NCBI RefSeq assembly: GCF_022836435.1
Contig: NZ_BQXC01000001.1
Location: 140,612 to 204,611, forward strand
Length of the DNA stretch: 64,000 nt
Source of the DNA: Nitrosomonas sp. PY1
Lineage (GTDB): Bacteria; Pseudomonadota; Gammaproteobacteria; Burkholderiales; Nitrosomonadaceae
Direction: 5' to 3'
Below the pieces are notes generated by a model. That model was given only the letters and a program-made list of their open reading frames with translations, did no database searches and was not told the DNA's origin. Positions 37,957 to 47,107 of this stretch are shown in pieces (the stretch's first letter is position 1; the number at the start of each line of letters is the position of its first letter). Position numbers and translations under genes: made by a program.

Positions 37957-38550
37957 ATGAACAGTAGTTGTACAGACATCTCTGATAAGCTCATCCACTT
38001 CACCTCCGGTGCGACGCTGGAGGAAGGATATATGCGTTTTTGCAGAATCATCGACAGTAGACGCCTCATCGGAGGAAGTGGCCTTATTCGAGGAGCCTAC
38101 ACATGTGTGTGCTTCACGGAAGCTCCACTCCCATCCTTGCAGCAGGGATTCGTTAATTCCAGGGGCTTCTCTCGTTATGTTCCGTTCGGATTGATGTTTG
38201 ATAAGTCGTGGGTGTTTGCTCGAGGCGGTCGTCCGGCAATCTACCAGACCGACTCAGAGTTCGAAGCGCTTCCCGAAGGCATTCGCTGGCGACATGTGCG
38301 ATACGAGCCGAATGCTGACCCACCGATTGATTTCATGTGGGAACGTGAGTGGAGGTTGAGAGATTTCCTCGATTTCGATCCGGGAAGCTGCGCACTGGTA
38401 ATGCCAGACTCTGACTGGGCAGGTCAAATGATTGCTATGCACAATGAGAAGCAGGATTGGAATGTCTACGAGTACTCAACCATCATGAATGCTAGTATCT
38501 CGGAGCAGTATCGAGAAGGATTTTCTTGGCGCATTTACACATTGCGATGA
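37957..38550 (+). CDS. AbiGi/DUF2971-like protein, putative abortive-infection gene
   Basis: 197 residues from ATG 37957. The frame is also open from TTG 37948. A strong GGAGGAAGG sits before an internal ATG at 38031, but starting there would remove the conserved LIHFTS block, so the longer form is preferred. Conserved elements are LIHFTS, a central CVCFTEAPLPSL, and WEREWRL near residue 130. This set of H, FTE and W-x-REWR matches, in my memory, the AbiGi (PF10899) and DUF2971 families linked to phage resistance. Base composition is more GC-rich than the helicase gene before it, suggesting separate origins. No AbiGii partner is visible. Confidence 0.65.
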   Translation: MNSSCTDISDKLIHFTSGATLEEGYMRFCRIIDSRRLIGGSGLIRGAYTCVCFTEAPLPSLQQGFVNSRGFSRYVPFGLMFDKSWVFARGGRPAIYQTDSEFEALPEGIRWRHVRYEPNADPPIDFMWEREWRLRDFLDFDPGSCALVMPDSDWAGQMIAMHNEKQDWNVYEYSTIMNASISEQYREGFSWRIYTLR

Positions 38551-38559
38551 TTGGATGCC

Positions 38560-38566
38560 ATCTAAC
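38560..38566 (+). other. attC-like R''-type heptamer after the AbiGi-like gene
   Basis: ATCTAAC (RYYYAAC) occurs 9 bp after the stop codon of the AbiGi-like gene, exactly where an integron cassette's attC would begin. No GTTAGAT partner is found downstream before aat, so the site is either decayed or coincidental. Confidence 0.2.
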
Positions 38567-38706
38567 ACGGATGTACTCGCGGCAGCTTTCGCCTTAATAA
38601 GGTTACGCCGGCAAAAAGCGATACTATGAATAAAAAAGATTCATTTCGCAAGAAAGCCTACCCCTGAAAACTAAATGTTCCGGGTGAACAGTTTATAATC
38701 CTATCG

Positions 38707-39393
38707 ATGAATTCCATTTTTACATCAGGCGTTTCATTTCCACCCTTGGATCGAGCACTGAAGGAGCCCAACGGATTGTTGGCGATGGGAGGCGATCTTA
38801 CGCCACAGCGATTGCTGGAGGCTTATCGCAAAGGAATTTTCCCGTGGTTCAATGAAGGTGAGCCTATTTTGTGGTGGAGTCCTGATCCAAGAATGGTATT
38901 ATTTCCTGATGAATTGCGAATTTCACGCTCCTTATCTAAGGAACTTAAGAGGGGTAATTACCAGATTCGTACCGATCATTGTTTTGGCGAAGTAATGCAA
39001 GCTTGTGCTGCACCACGTGGAGGGCAAGCGGGGACCTGGATACACCCCGAAATGATCGCTGCCTATACTGCATTGCATGAAATGAAATTCGCGCACTCAG
39101 TGGAAACATGGGTGGATAACGAGTTGGTTGGTGGACTGTACGGGATTGCATTAGGTCAAATTTTTTTTGGTGAGTCGATGTTTTCTCGTGTACCGAATGC
39201 CTCTAAAATTGCTTTTGTTCACTTGGTCAAGCAGTTACGGGTATGGGGATTTGGTTTAATCGATTGCCAAGTCAAAACAAATCATCTCGCTTCGCTGGGC
39301 GCGCGCGAAATTCCTAGAACAGTATTCGCGCGGTACTTGAGTGAGTTGATTTCAGAATCGACGAATGGTGAACATTGGTGTTTTGGGCAATAA
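38707..39393 (+). CDS. aat: leucyl/phenylalanyl-tRNA-protein transferase Aat
   Basis: 228 residues. It attaches Leu or Phe from tRNA to N-terminal Arg or Lys of proteins, marking them for ClpS/ClpAP (N-degron pathway). Conserved family blocks are FPPLDRALKEPNGLLAMGGDL, AYRKGIFPWFNEGEPILWWSP, GGLYGIALGQIFFGESMFS and NASKIAFVHL. It is followed 23 bp later by bpt, its functional partner, and then pyrD, in an apparent operon. It marks the return to core genome after the defence patch. Confidence 0.97.
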   Translation: MNSIFTSGVSFPPLDRALKEPNGLLAMGGDLTPQRLLEAYRKGIFPWFNEGEPILWWSPDPRMVLFPDELRISRSLSKELKRGNYQIRTDHCFGEVMQACAAPRGGQAGTWIHPEMIAAYTALHEMKFAHSVETWVDNELVGGLYGIALGQIFFGESMFSRVPNASKIAFVHLVKQLRVWGFGLIDCQVKTNHLASLGAREIPRTVFARYLSELISESTNGEHWCFGQ

Positions 39394-39416
39394 GGAAGAA
39401 TTAATGTCGGTAATAA

Positions 39417-40133
39417 ATGATCAAGATGTTTAAATTTCACATAACCGGGGCTTATGATTGCAGCTATCTGCCAGAAAAAAAGGCGTGTTCTGAAGTGGTT
39501 ACACCAGAACATCAAATTGATACGCAGGTATATGGCAAATTAATTCGGGCCGGATTTCGCCGTAGTGGATATTATACTTATCGCCCCAATTGTGCGCACT
39601 GCGATGCATGCCGATCAGTGCGAGTAAGGGTTAGTGATTTTTCAGCTAGCCGAACACAGCGGCGTACTTGGAAGCGACATCAGCATCTCAGCGTTAAACA
39701 GTTGGCTTTGCAATACGATCCGGAACATTATGCGCTTTATCAGCGCTATCAAGTGCAGCGTCATGCAGGTGGTGGGATGGATCATGACTGCTCGGAGCAA
39801 TATCATAATTTTTTGTTGCAAAGCCATGTAGATTCCCAATTGGTTGAATTTCGAGATCGTGGGCAGCTTTGTATGGTGAGTATTATCGATGTGTTGCCGG
39901 ATGGATTTTCTTCTGTTTATACATTTTTTGATGCGGAAGTGATTCAGGCCAGTTACGGAACTTATAATATCTTGTGGCAGATTGAGCAATGTCGTTTACG
40001 TGCTTTGCCTTACCTTTATCTCGGCTATTGGATCAAAGAAAACCATAAAATGCGTTATAAAGCTAACTTCCGACCATTAGAAGTATTACAGAATAATCGA
40101 TGGAGACTATTGGAAGAGCGCGATAGTTTTTAA
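39417..40133 (+). CDS. bpt: aspartate/glutamate leucyltransferase Bpt (Ate1-type)
   Basis: 238 residues. It transfers leucine to N-terminal Asp or Glu, the second bacterial N-degron transferase. The N-terminal domain has the cysteine cluster CAHCDACRSVRV and YYTYRPN. The C-terminal GNAT-like part carries the blocks SSVYTFFDAE, YGTYNILWQIEQCR and YLYLGYWIKENHKMRYKA. The annotation name arginyl-tRNA-protein transferase is also used. It sits between aat and pyrD. The start may be ATG 39417 or three codons later. Confidence 0.95.
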   Translation: MIKMFKFHITGAYDCSYLPEKKACSEVVTPEHQIDTQVYGKLIRAGFRRSGYYTYRPNCAHCDACRSVRVRVSDFSASRTQRRTWKRHQHLSVKQLALQYDPEHYALYQRYQVQRHAGGGMDHDCSEQYHNFLLQSHVDSQLVEFRDRGQLCMVSIIDVLPDGFSSVYTFFDAEVIQASYGTYNILWQIEQCRLRALPYLYLGYWIKENHKMRYKANFRPLEVLQNNRWRLLEERDSF

Positions 40134-40166
40134 TCTTCTGTTATTTTTAACTGCATATTTCATCGA

Positions 40167-41201
40167 ATGTTGTATCAATTGCTCCGTCCATTGCTGTTTA
40201 AGCTTGACCCAGAGGAAGCTCATTGGGTTGCATTTCGTGCGCTGAATCAAATACAACAGCTAGGGTTGCTGAAGAAGCCTGCCGTAAACTGCAAATCCCG
40301 CACTGTTATGGGATTGAATTTTCCAAATCCAGTTGGATTGGCTGCGGGTTTGGACAAAAATGGTGAGTGCATTGATGCATTAGCGTCCTTGGGGTTTGGA
40401 TTTGTTGAGATTGGTACTGTTACGCCTCGTCCACAACCGGGTAATCCACGTCCTCGCATTTTTCGCATCCCGGAAGCCAATGCAATCATCAATCGGTTGG
40501 GTTTTAATAATTTGGGTATCGATTATTTGCTGAATAATATCAAGAACGCTAATTATCGAGGCATCCTTGGTATTAACCTTGGGAAAAACTTTGATACGCC
40601 ACTGGAAAATGCGACTGATGATTATTTAATTGGATTACGGAAGGCTTATCTCTATGCCAGTTATATCACCATCAATATTTCATCGCCCAATACCCAAAAT
40701 CTTCGACAATTACAAGGCGCCAATGTATTGGATCAATTACTTCATCGGCTCAAACTCGAGCAAAATAAGCTGGCGCAAATGCATGGCAAATACGTGCCAT
40801 TAGTGATAAAAATCGCGCCAGATCTCAACGACGAAGCAATAACATCGATTGCGCATTTGCTTTTGAAACACCAAATCGATGGCGTCATTGCAACCAATAC
40901 CACGATCTCTCGTACAGGTGTTGAGCAACTTCGCGTATCAAAGGAATCCGGGGGACTCAGCGGCGCTCCTTTAACACAGCAAGCAAACAAAGTATTAAAG
41001 CAACTCCATACGGTACTGAGCAATGCGATTCCGATTATAGGTGTGGGTGGTATTATGTCTTCGAAAGATGCGCAGGATAAGATTGATTTTGGTGCAGATT
41101 TGATCCAACTATACACTGGCTTGATTTATCATGGGCCCGATTTTGTGCGTGATATTGTAAAAGCAATTTGTAGTGGTTCTTTACCCGGTCATTTAGGGTA
41201 G
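40167..41201 (+). CDS. pyrD: dihydroorotate dehydrogenase, class 2 (quinone)
   Basis: 344 residues. FMN enzyme of the inner membrane oxidising dihydroorotate to orotate with quinone as acceptor, in pyrimidine synthesis. The N-terminal helix pair ([19 protein letters not shown]) for membrane association marks class 2. FMN and substrate blocks are [36 protein letters not shown] with the class 2 catalytic-serine region, and [11 protein letters not shown]. It lies 33 bp after bpt and 5 bp before the ferredoxin-like gene. Confidence 0.97.
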   Translation: MLYQLLRPLLFKLDPEEAHWVAFRALNQIQQLGLLKKPAVNCKSRTVMGLNFPNPVGLAAGLDKNGECIDALASLGFGFVEIGTVTPRPQPGNPRPRIFRIPEANAIINRLGFNNLGIDYLLNNIKNANYRGILGINLGKNFDTPLENATDDYLIGLRKAYLYASYITINISSPNTQNLRQLQGANVLDQLLHRLKLEQNKLAQMHGKYVPLVIKIAPDLNDEAITSIAHLLLKHQIDGVIATNTTISRTGVEQLRVSKESGGLSGAPLTQQANKVLKQLHTVLSNAIPIIGVGGIMSSKDAQDKIDFGADLIQLYTGLIYHGPDFVRDIVKAICSGSLPGHLG

Positions 41202-41206
41202 ATGAT

Positions 41207-41875
41207 ATGACAAACCGGTTGATTGATTCATTTCTAGTTGAAAAAATAGATGCTATTTTGCCGCAAACACAATGCAGGAAATGTGGTTTTTCTGGTTGTA
41301 AGCCTTACGCTGAAGCCATCATGGCGGGCCAAGCTGACATTAATCAATGTCCTCCGGGAGGTAATGAAGGAATTCGGCAGATTGCACAATTATTGGACGT
41401 TCCTTTTAAGCCACTCAATACCGCGTATGGCGTATCCAAGCCGAAAGCAGTGGCATGGATCGATGAAGCACTCTGCATTGGCTGTACCTTTTGTATACGT
41501 GCGTGTCCGGTCGATGCTATTGTGGGCGCGGCCAAGCAAATGCACACGGTGATTAGTGCGGAGTGTACCGGTTGCGAGCTTTGTATCGTACCTTGTCCAA
41601 TGGATTGTATTGCTATGGTTCCTAGTAATGATCAGCATGATAATCCAAGAAATGCAGCGGATCGGGCGCGCTTGCGGTATGAGTTCAAACAACGACGGTT
41701 ATTGTTAGCAAAGGAATCATTGGATATTCAGTCGGATAACACACTTGAGGCTGAGAGCAGTCCATTCGAAGAAGCCATTGCGAAGAATGCAGAGCAACGA
41801 AAGAAAGCCATTGTTCAAGCGGCACTTGAACGTGCGGCCGCGATTCGTAATCAAGCGTCGAAGCACATTAAATAA
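41207..41875 (+). CDS. RnfB/RsxB-like iron-sulfur protein
   Basis: 222 residues. The N-terminal 4Fe-4S domain (C-x2-C-x4-C and a later C in [18 protein letters not shown] through QCPPGG) is typical of RnfB. Two 4Fe-4S ferredoxin motifs follow, [15 protein letters not shown] and [14 protein letters not shown]. Unlike E. coli RsxB it lacks an N-terminal membrane span, as in several betaproteobacteria. A charged C-terminal tail follows. nth is 23 bp downstream, the same rnf-nth neighbourhood as in many genomes, but other rnf genes are absent here. An electron-transfer role is inferred. Confidence 0.9.
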   Translation: MTNRLIDSFLVEKIDAILPQTQCRKCGFSGCKPYAEAIMAGQADINQCPPGGNEGIRQIAQLLDVPFKPLNTAYGVSKPKAVAWIDEALCIGCTFCIRACPVDAIVGAAKQMHTVISAECTGCELCIVPCPMDCIAMVPSNDQHDNPRNAADRARLRYEFKQRRLLLAKESLDIQSDNTLEAESSPFEEAIAKNAEQRKKAIVQAALERAAAIRNQASKHIK

Positions 41876-41898
41876 TGTTTCTTTCTTGTTATTGAGCT

Positions 41899-42537
41899 AT
41901 GAATGCTACCAAGCGCTACGATATTTTTACTTGTTTGAGAGCAAACAATCCACATCCAACCACCGAATTGGAATACCAAACACCATTTGAGTTGTTGATT
42001 GCAGTGATTCTTTCAGCGCAAGCGACGGATAAAAGTGTTAATCAAGCAACTCGAAAATTATTCCTACATGCGAATTCAGCAGAAAAAATCTTAGCTTTGG
42101 GCGAAGAAGGTTTGGTTAATTTTATTCAAAGGATAGGTTTGTATAGAAGCAAAGCGAGAAACATTTTAAGAACTTGCCAACTATTAATTGATTATCATTA
42201 TGGCGAAGTGCCGCGTTTACGTGAGCAATTGGAACAACTACCGGGTGTCGGACGGAAAACGGCCAATGTTGTATTGAATACTGCTTTCGGGCAACCAACG
42301 ATTGCTGTCGATACGCATATTTTCCGTGTTTCCAATCGCACCGGTTTGGCACCAGGAAAAACGGTTCTTGAGGTCGAACGAAAGTTACTGAAATGGGTGC
42401 CTAAAGAGTTTAAACAAGACGCACACCATTGGCTGATTCTTCACGGTCGCTATGTATGCAAAGCCAGAAAACCAGAGTGTGAGAATTGCAGTATCGCGCA
42501 TTTGTGCGAATATAAAGGAAAAATTTTACCTTCATGA
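41899..42537 (+). CDS. nth: endonuclease III Nth
   Basis: 212 residues. DNA glycosylase/AP lyase removing oxidised pyrimidines. The helix-hairpin-helix LPGVGRKTANVVLN contains the catalytic lysine, and the catalytic aspartate is in AVDTHIFRVSNR. The C-terminal 4Fe-4S loop is C-x6-C-x2-C-x5-C (CKARKPECENCSIAHLC). Length is standard. It lies downstream of the RnfB-like gene on the same strand. Confidence 0.98.
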   Translation: MNATKRYDIFTCLRANNPHPTTELEYQTPFELLIAVILSAQATDKSVNQATRKLFLHANSAEKILALGEEGLVNFIQRIGLYRSKARNILRTCQLLIDYHYGEVPRLREQLEQLPGVGRKTANVVLNTAFGQPTIAVDTHIFRVSNRTGLAPGKTVLEVERKLLKWVPKEFKQDAHHWLILHGRYVCKARKPECENCSIAHLCEYKGKILPS

Positions 42538-42640
42538 CAATCCAAATAACCTTAAGTTTTTGATTGAATGCCATACAAGAAGTTATGAAAATCAATCCAA
42601 TCGACAAAAATATACGAAAAGAATTTTGTAAGGTCTTTTA

Positions 42641-43075
42641 ATGTTTAATCCTACTCGCGATCAGGCACGGCAGTTGTTTTTTTATACTTGGGAGAAATAC
42701 AACAAACAAGAAACGTTATCGGGTATCGAGACAATCGCATTAGAGATAATTTTATTACACCCCGAATACCATTCTATCTTGGACAATCAAGAACGATATT
42801 TGGATCAAGATTATTCGCCAGAAATGGGTAATACCAATCCTTTTCTTCATATGAGCATGCATGTGGCGATCAAGGAGCAGCTATCAATCAATCAGCCCGC
42901 TGGAATATGTGATCGATTTGAGCAATTGCAGAAAATAGCCGGTAACGAGCATGATGCTACACATCGTGTTATGGAATGCCTCGCAGAGATGATTTGGCAA
43001 GCACAGCGCCATAATACAGCGCCCGATGCAGCAATTTATTTAGATTGCTTAGATAAGCAGATGAAACAACACTGA
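42641..43075 (+). CDS. DUF1841-family protein
   Basis: 144 residues, cytoplasmic, no membrane span. The N-terminus FNPTRDQARQLFF and the central NPFLHMSMHVAIKEQLSINQPAGI are hallmarks of the DUF1841 family (PF08897) found across beta- and gammaproteobacteria. The function is unknown. It follows nth after 103 bp and ends in a hairpin that separates it from the convergent cytochrome genes. Confidence 0.9.
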   Translation: MFNPTRDQARQLFFYTWEKYNKQETLSGIETIALEIILLHPEYHSILDNQERYLDQDYSPEMGNTNPFLHMSMHVAIKEQLSINQPAGICDRFEQLQKIAGNEHDATHRVMECLAEMIWQAQRHNTAPDAAIYLDCLDKQMKQH

Positions 43076-43083
43076 TAAAAATA

Positions 43084-43112
43084 ATAACGGGACAGTGTTG
43101 CTATCCCGTTAT
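43084..43112. terminator. hairpin between DUF1841 gene and cytochrome genes
   Basis: ATAACGGGA (43084-43092) pairs with TCCCGTTAT (43104-43112), a 9-bp stem with an 11-nt loop, directly after the stop of the DUF1841 gene and between convergent genes. The T-run is weak on both sides. Termination is inferred. Confidence 0.5.
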
Positions 43113-43171
43113 AAGTGATACCTAATAACTAATAATATAAACCTATTAGCGTTAATATCTGATATTTTTTA

Positions 43172-43501
43172 TTATTTTTTAGAATTCAAAGGACCAGGTT
43201 GGCTTGAGTAATAAAAAGCTAAGTTATCAATGTCGGCCGGTGTCAGGCCGGCAGCCATTCCTGCCATAATTGGATCATTGCGCGCTCCAGATTTATAATC
43301 TTTTAAGGTTTTCTCTATATAAGTTCTATATTGACCACCAATTTTTGGGAAAGCTGGTGCTGGACTATTACCATCAATGCCATGACATGAAGCGCAAACT
43401 TCCGCTGCTTTAGTTTTTCCCGCTTCGATATCAGCAGCCATCACTTGACCGGAAAGTATTAAAGCGGCTCCGCTTAATGCGGCTATCACATAATTCTTCA
43501 T
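43172..43501 (-). CDS. class I cytochrome c, exported, monoheme
   Basis: 109 residues. Signal peptide ends SGQVMA. One heme site C-A-S-C-H at 36-40. A distal methionine is probable in the PIMAGMAAGL region, and NLAFYYSSQ closes the fold, as in cytochrome c553/c554-like (half-c4) proteins. It should carry electrons in the periplasm. It is the second gene after a related cytochrome, 33 bp apart on the same strand, so the two look like a tandem duplication and one operon. Confidence 0.92.
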   Translation of the reverse strand: MKNYVIAALSGAALILSGQVMAADIEAGKTKAAEVCASCHGIDGNSPAPAFPKIGGQYRTYIEKTLKDYKSGARNDPIMAGMAAGLTPADIDNLAFYYSSQPGPLNSKK

Positions 43502-43534
43502 AATTTCTTCCTTGCAATTATAGACGAGACTTAA

Positions 43535-43864
43535 TTAATTTTTGGAGTAGTAAGCAGCCAGTTCTTCAATGTCTTGCTTCGATAAAGTTTTGGCTAAAGC
43601 TGTCATGGTAGGATGGCTACGTGTGCCTGTTTGATATCCCTCTAGAGCTTTTACTAAGTATTCGGCATGTTGTCCACCTAGTTTGGGAACATGATAAGCG
43701 CTTGGGAAAGCGGTCTTATAGCCAGGAATTCCGTGACAGCCTATACACATCGAGGTCTTGTCAGTAATGGTAAATTTATCGTTTGTTTCAGACGCTTGGG
43801 CGGTACCAAATATCAAAAAAATACCTAAAGCAAGCATCAATTTCATCATGTTCTTGTGTTTCAT
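43535..43864 (-). CDS. class I cytochrome c, exported, monoheme (tandem paralogue)
   Basis: 109 residues. Signal peptide ends GTAQA. One heme site C-I-G-C-H at 40-44. Shared with its neighbour are PKLGGQHAEYLVKALEGYQTG (compare PKIGGQYRTYIEKTLKDYKSG), a probable Met-ligand segment RSHPTMTALAKTL, and the end IEELAAYYS. The identical length and order suggest duplication. In ammonia oxidisers such small cytochromes feed terminal oxidases, but the partner cannot be read here. Confidence 0.92.
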   Translation of the reverse strand: MKHKNMMKLMLALGIFLIFGTAQASETNDKFTITDKTSMCIGCHGIPGYKTAFPSAYHVPKLGGQHAEYLVKALEGYQTGTRSHPTMTALAKTLSKQDIEELAAYYSKN

Positions 43865-43984
43865 CTATTCCTCCTTCTCTCAAAAGTTGAACTTTAAACG
43901 ATGTGCTTGATTTGGTCAATGAAATATGTAAGTATCTCCATGTTGTTTATGGGGAAATGACTTACATAGCGTTTCGGTTTAAAG

Positions 43985-45907
43985 TTAATTTTTTGTCAAT
44001 TTTGATTCTAGTTCTTCCCATCTTGTAAAACAGTGGGCTAACTCTTCCTCAATGATCAAACAGCGTGTCTGTAGTGTTTTCGCTTCCTCTGGAGAACGCT
44101 GATATAGCGTTGGTTCACTTAATCGTAACGAAATATGTTTTTGCTCCTGCTCCAAAGCTTCGATTTTACTCGGCAATGCTTCTAGTTCACGATTCTCTTG
44201 ATAACTTATCTTTTTGCCGGAGGAGCCTGTATTCTTAATAGAGGCGCTCTTGATAGGAATCTCGGATTGCTTCGGCAATATTTTTCCTTCGACAGAGAGG
44301 GGGCGTAAAGTATTTGTTCTTGCCCAATCTTCGTATCCACCAATGTATTCGCGTAGTTTTCCATCTCCTTCAAATACAATTACTTGTGTCACAATATTGT
44401 CAAGAAATTCCCTGTCATGGCTTACTACGAATAACGTTCCATCGTAATCTTGTAACAAAGCTTCAAGCAATTCTATGGTTTCAATATCCAAGTCGTTAGT
44501 GGGCTCATCCAATACCAAAACATTAGCAGGGCGAGTGAATAGCCTTGCAAGTAGTAGACGGTTGCGTTCTCCACCTGAGAGTGAGCTAACAGGAGAATGT
44601 GCGCGTTCCGGGGGAAACAAAAAATCTCCCAAATAGCTGATAACATGCGTACGTTTGCCATTGATCTCGATAAAATCCGATCCCTGGTTGATGGTGTCAA
44701 CCAGTTTCATTTCATCATTCAGTTGCTCGCGCATTTGATCGAAGTAGGCTGCTGACAATTTTGTGCCTTGCTGAACAATTCCTGAGTCGGGTTGTAGTTC
44801 TCCCAGAATCAGTTTTAACAAAGTAGATTTTCCGGCACCGTTGGGTCCCAATAATCCGACCCGATCGCCACGTTGAATGCGGCAGGAAAAATTGTGAATA
44901 ATGCGCTTATCGCCAAAGCTTTTATGCACATTTTCCAATTCAGCAACCAGCTTACCTGATCGTTCGCCGACCTCCACGGTGATATTTGCTTTGCCGATTT
45001 TCTCGCGTCTGGCTGCACGTTTTAAACGCAAAGCTTCTAATCTTCGCACTCTGCCTTCGTTGCGCGTTCGTCGTGCTTCGATACCTTTGCGTATCCATAC
45101 TTCTTCTTGAGCGAGGAATTTGTCAAATTTTTGCTGGTGCATGGCTTCCACTTCTAGCATTTCAGCCTTCTTGCGCTGATAGTCTGTGAAATTGCCGGCG
45201 AATGTTTGTAATTCTCCACGATCGAGTTCGATAATCCGCGTCGATACATTGTCAAGAAAACGGCGGTCATGCGTAATCAACAAAACACTACCACAAAAAT
45301 CTCGCAGTAAGCCTTCCAGCCATTCGATCGAAGATAAATCCAGGTGATTGGTAGGTTCGTCTAGTAATAGTATTTCTGGCTCAGTGACTATAGCCCGGGC
45401 CAATGCGACCCTTTTTTTCATTCCACCGGAAAGATGTTCAATCAATGCATCTGCGGGCAAACCTAATTTATCAATTACAGTTTCGATTTTTGCTTGGAGA
45501 TTCCATCCGTCTTGCGTTTCCAGTAAATTTTGTAGATCTTGCAAGCGCGTTAACAGCGACTCGGTATCTTCAGGTTGCTCACTCAGCGCATGAGAAACTT
45601 CATGATATTCCAGCAATACTTTGCTAATTGCTCCTAAGGCATTGGAGATTTCCTGGTATACCGTGTTATTGGGTGACAAAACAAGCTCTTGAGGCACATA
45701 GGCTAGTTTTAAGTGCGGTGCGCGCCAATATTTGCCGTCGTCGAGTTTTATTTCGCCTGCCAATATACGTAACAAGCTGGATTTTCCACCGCCATTTCTA
45801 CCGATTAGGCCGACTCGTTCGTTTGGATCTAATTGTAGATGAGTATGATCGAGTAAAGAGTGATGACCAAAAGCCAGGCATGCATTTTCGATGGTAATAA
45901 GAGGCAT
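43985..45907 (-). CDS. uup: ABC-F ATPase Uup
   Basis: 640 residues, soluble, with two ABC domains and no membrane span. Domain 1 has GRNGGGKSSLL, LSGGMKKRVALARA and LLLDEPTNHLD. Domain 2 has GPNGAGKSTLL, LSGGERNRLLLARL and VLDEPTNDLD. A C-terminal coiled-coil DNA- or RNA-binding region (about 560-635) is the mark of Uup rather than EttA. ABC-F proteins act on ribosomes, and Uup also lowers precise transposon excision. It appears monocistronic. Confidence 0.95.
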   Translation of the reverse strand: MPLITIENACLAFGHHSLLDHTHLQLDPNERVGLIGRNGGGKSSLLRILAGEIKLDDGKYWRAPHLKLAYVPQELVLSPNNTVYQEISNALGAISKVLLEYHEVSHALSEQPEDTESLLTRLQDLQNLLETQDGWNLQAKIETVIDKLGLPADALIEHLSGGMKKRVALARAIVTEPEILLLDEPTNHLDLSSIEWLEGLLRDFCGSVLLITHDRRFLDNVSTRIIELDRGELQTFAGNFTDYQRKKAEMLEVEAMHQQKFDKFLAQEEVWIRKGIEARRTRNEGRVRRLEALRLKRAARREKIGKANITVEVGERSGKLVAELENVHKSFGDKRIIHNFSCRIQRGDRVGLLGPNGAGKSTLLKLILGELQPDSGIVQQGTKLSAAYFDQMREQLNDEMKLVDTINQGSDFIEINGKRTHVISYLGDFLFPPERAHSPVSSLSGGERNRLLLARLFTRPANVLVLDEPTNDLDIETIELLEALLQDYDGTLFVVSHDREFLDNIVTQVIVFEGDGKLREYIGGYEDWARTNTLRPLSVEGKILPKQSEIPIKSASIKNTGSSGKKISYQENRELEALPSKIEALEQEQKHISLRLSEPTLYQRSPEEAKTLQTRCLIIEEELAHCFTRWEELESKLTKN

Positions 45908-45959
45908 TTATTAGCGAGTGTGAGGCACAGTGAAAAAACAAATGGATTGCTGAATGGAA

Positions 45960-46802
45960 TTATCTCACAATCAACGAGCTGGGGTGTTGAATTAACATGG
46001 TGTAGTGATCGTTATTGCGTGAAACCCAACCACGGATTTCCAGTGGTTTGCCGAGGTATTTGGATAGTGGAGGAAATACTTTAAGATTCTGATTAGAAAC
46101 ACGTACATCAATTTTATCGTTAACCAATAAGCGCGTATATTTGCGATTTTTTTTGATGACGTGGAAGGTTGCGCTGAATCGCTGCCAACCTTTGGCATGA
46201 TTCGCTATTTGAGCGATAGGCTTAAGTTGGTATTCGGGCATGGCCCAGATACCCAATTGCATTTTTTCTGCGTGCTGCTGTGCTTGCATCAATTTATCGC
46301 TATATCGTACATTCGGTGGAATGATGCTGATAGTTCCCAAGCCATTTTCCAACAGTGCGAGGTTTAAGTGTTTACCATTGGACAAAAATACATGCGCTAA
46401 TTGACGCTTGTATTTGTCGAACTTCACTTCATCGTACTCGAGATAGATTTTTTTATCCTTTAGCTGTGCTTGCAGCCATTTTTTTGCTGCGACACCGCCC
46501 GGTTCTTCGGCGCGTTGACGACTTTCAATTTCAGGGGTATTGACGCCCAGTAAACGAATATGTTTGCCGTCTTCCAAGATAATTGTATCGCCATCGTACA
46601 CTTTGCGAACATAGCGCAGCAATCGACTCGGTTGATTATGAATCTCGATTGCTTGAGATTTTCCAGACGGCTGATCAGAATAGGTGATGCATCCTTGGCT
46701 ATCAATGCTACGGTAAATTTCTTTGGCAAAAGATATAGTCGATATGAAAGACAATGCCAGTAGGATTAGAATGCTAGCTTTGAATTGATTAGCTGGCATC
46801 AC
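45960..46802 (-). CDS. exported staphylococcal-nuclease-like protein with DUF4124-like N-terminus
   Basis: 280 residues. Signal peptide ends TISFA. A short DUF4124-like segment (about 27-55, KEIYRSIDSQGCITYSDQP) comes first, then an SNase domain. Catalytic counterparts are present: D70 and D72 in YDGDTI, R83 in HIRLLGVNTPE, E91, and R133 in KYKRQLA. It should be a calcium-dependent periplasmic or secreted nuclease. The C-terminal 80 residues (from about 200) add an SH3- or OB-like tail I cannot name. The 305-bp gap upstream (46803-47107) holds only a small hairpin, GTTATC with GATAAC at 46952-46971. Confidence 0.9.
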   Translation of the reverse strand: MMPANQFKASILILLALSFISTISFAKEIYRSIDSQGCITYSDQPSGKSQAIEIHNQPSRLLRYVRKVYDGDTIILEDGKHIRLLGVNTPEIESRQRAEEPGGVAAKKWLQAQLKDKKIYLEYDEVKFDKYKRQLAHVFLSNGKHLNLALLENGLGTISIIPPNVRYSDKLMQAQQHAEKMQLGIWAMPEYQLKPIAQIANHAKGWQRFSATFHVIKKNRKYTRLLVNDKIDVRVSNQNLKVFPPLSKYLGKPLEIRGWVSRNNDHYTMLIQHPSSLIVR

Positions 46803-47107
46803 AGGTTAGGTCCGTAGAATGGATCGCAAATTACACGAAACCGTCGGTATGCGATACTGCAGGAAATGTGGCAAAATGAAACCTTCCGTATTTTTGATGG
46901 AATTGATTGTGGTTTTTGTTTGAAAAGTTGAATATTATCAGCCAAGTGCAGGTTATCAATGATGAGATAACGCTCATTTCCACCCTTTTTCAATTCTGTA
47001 CAAGTAAGCTTCATCTGCGCATTGGAAATTAATAAAATTTTCGACCAGTAGCATATGATATTGATATCTGGATAATTAGATATATTACACAAGGATGCTT
47101 TTGATGC

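Noticed and set aside
38031..38550. Internal ATG with strong GGAGGAAGG as the true start of the AbiGi-like gene
   Set aside because: It would remove the LIHFTS block that matches the family. The purine run encodes Glu-Glu-Gly and is probably coincidental.
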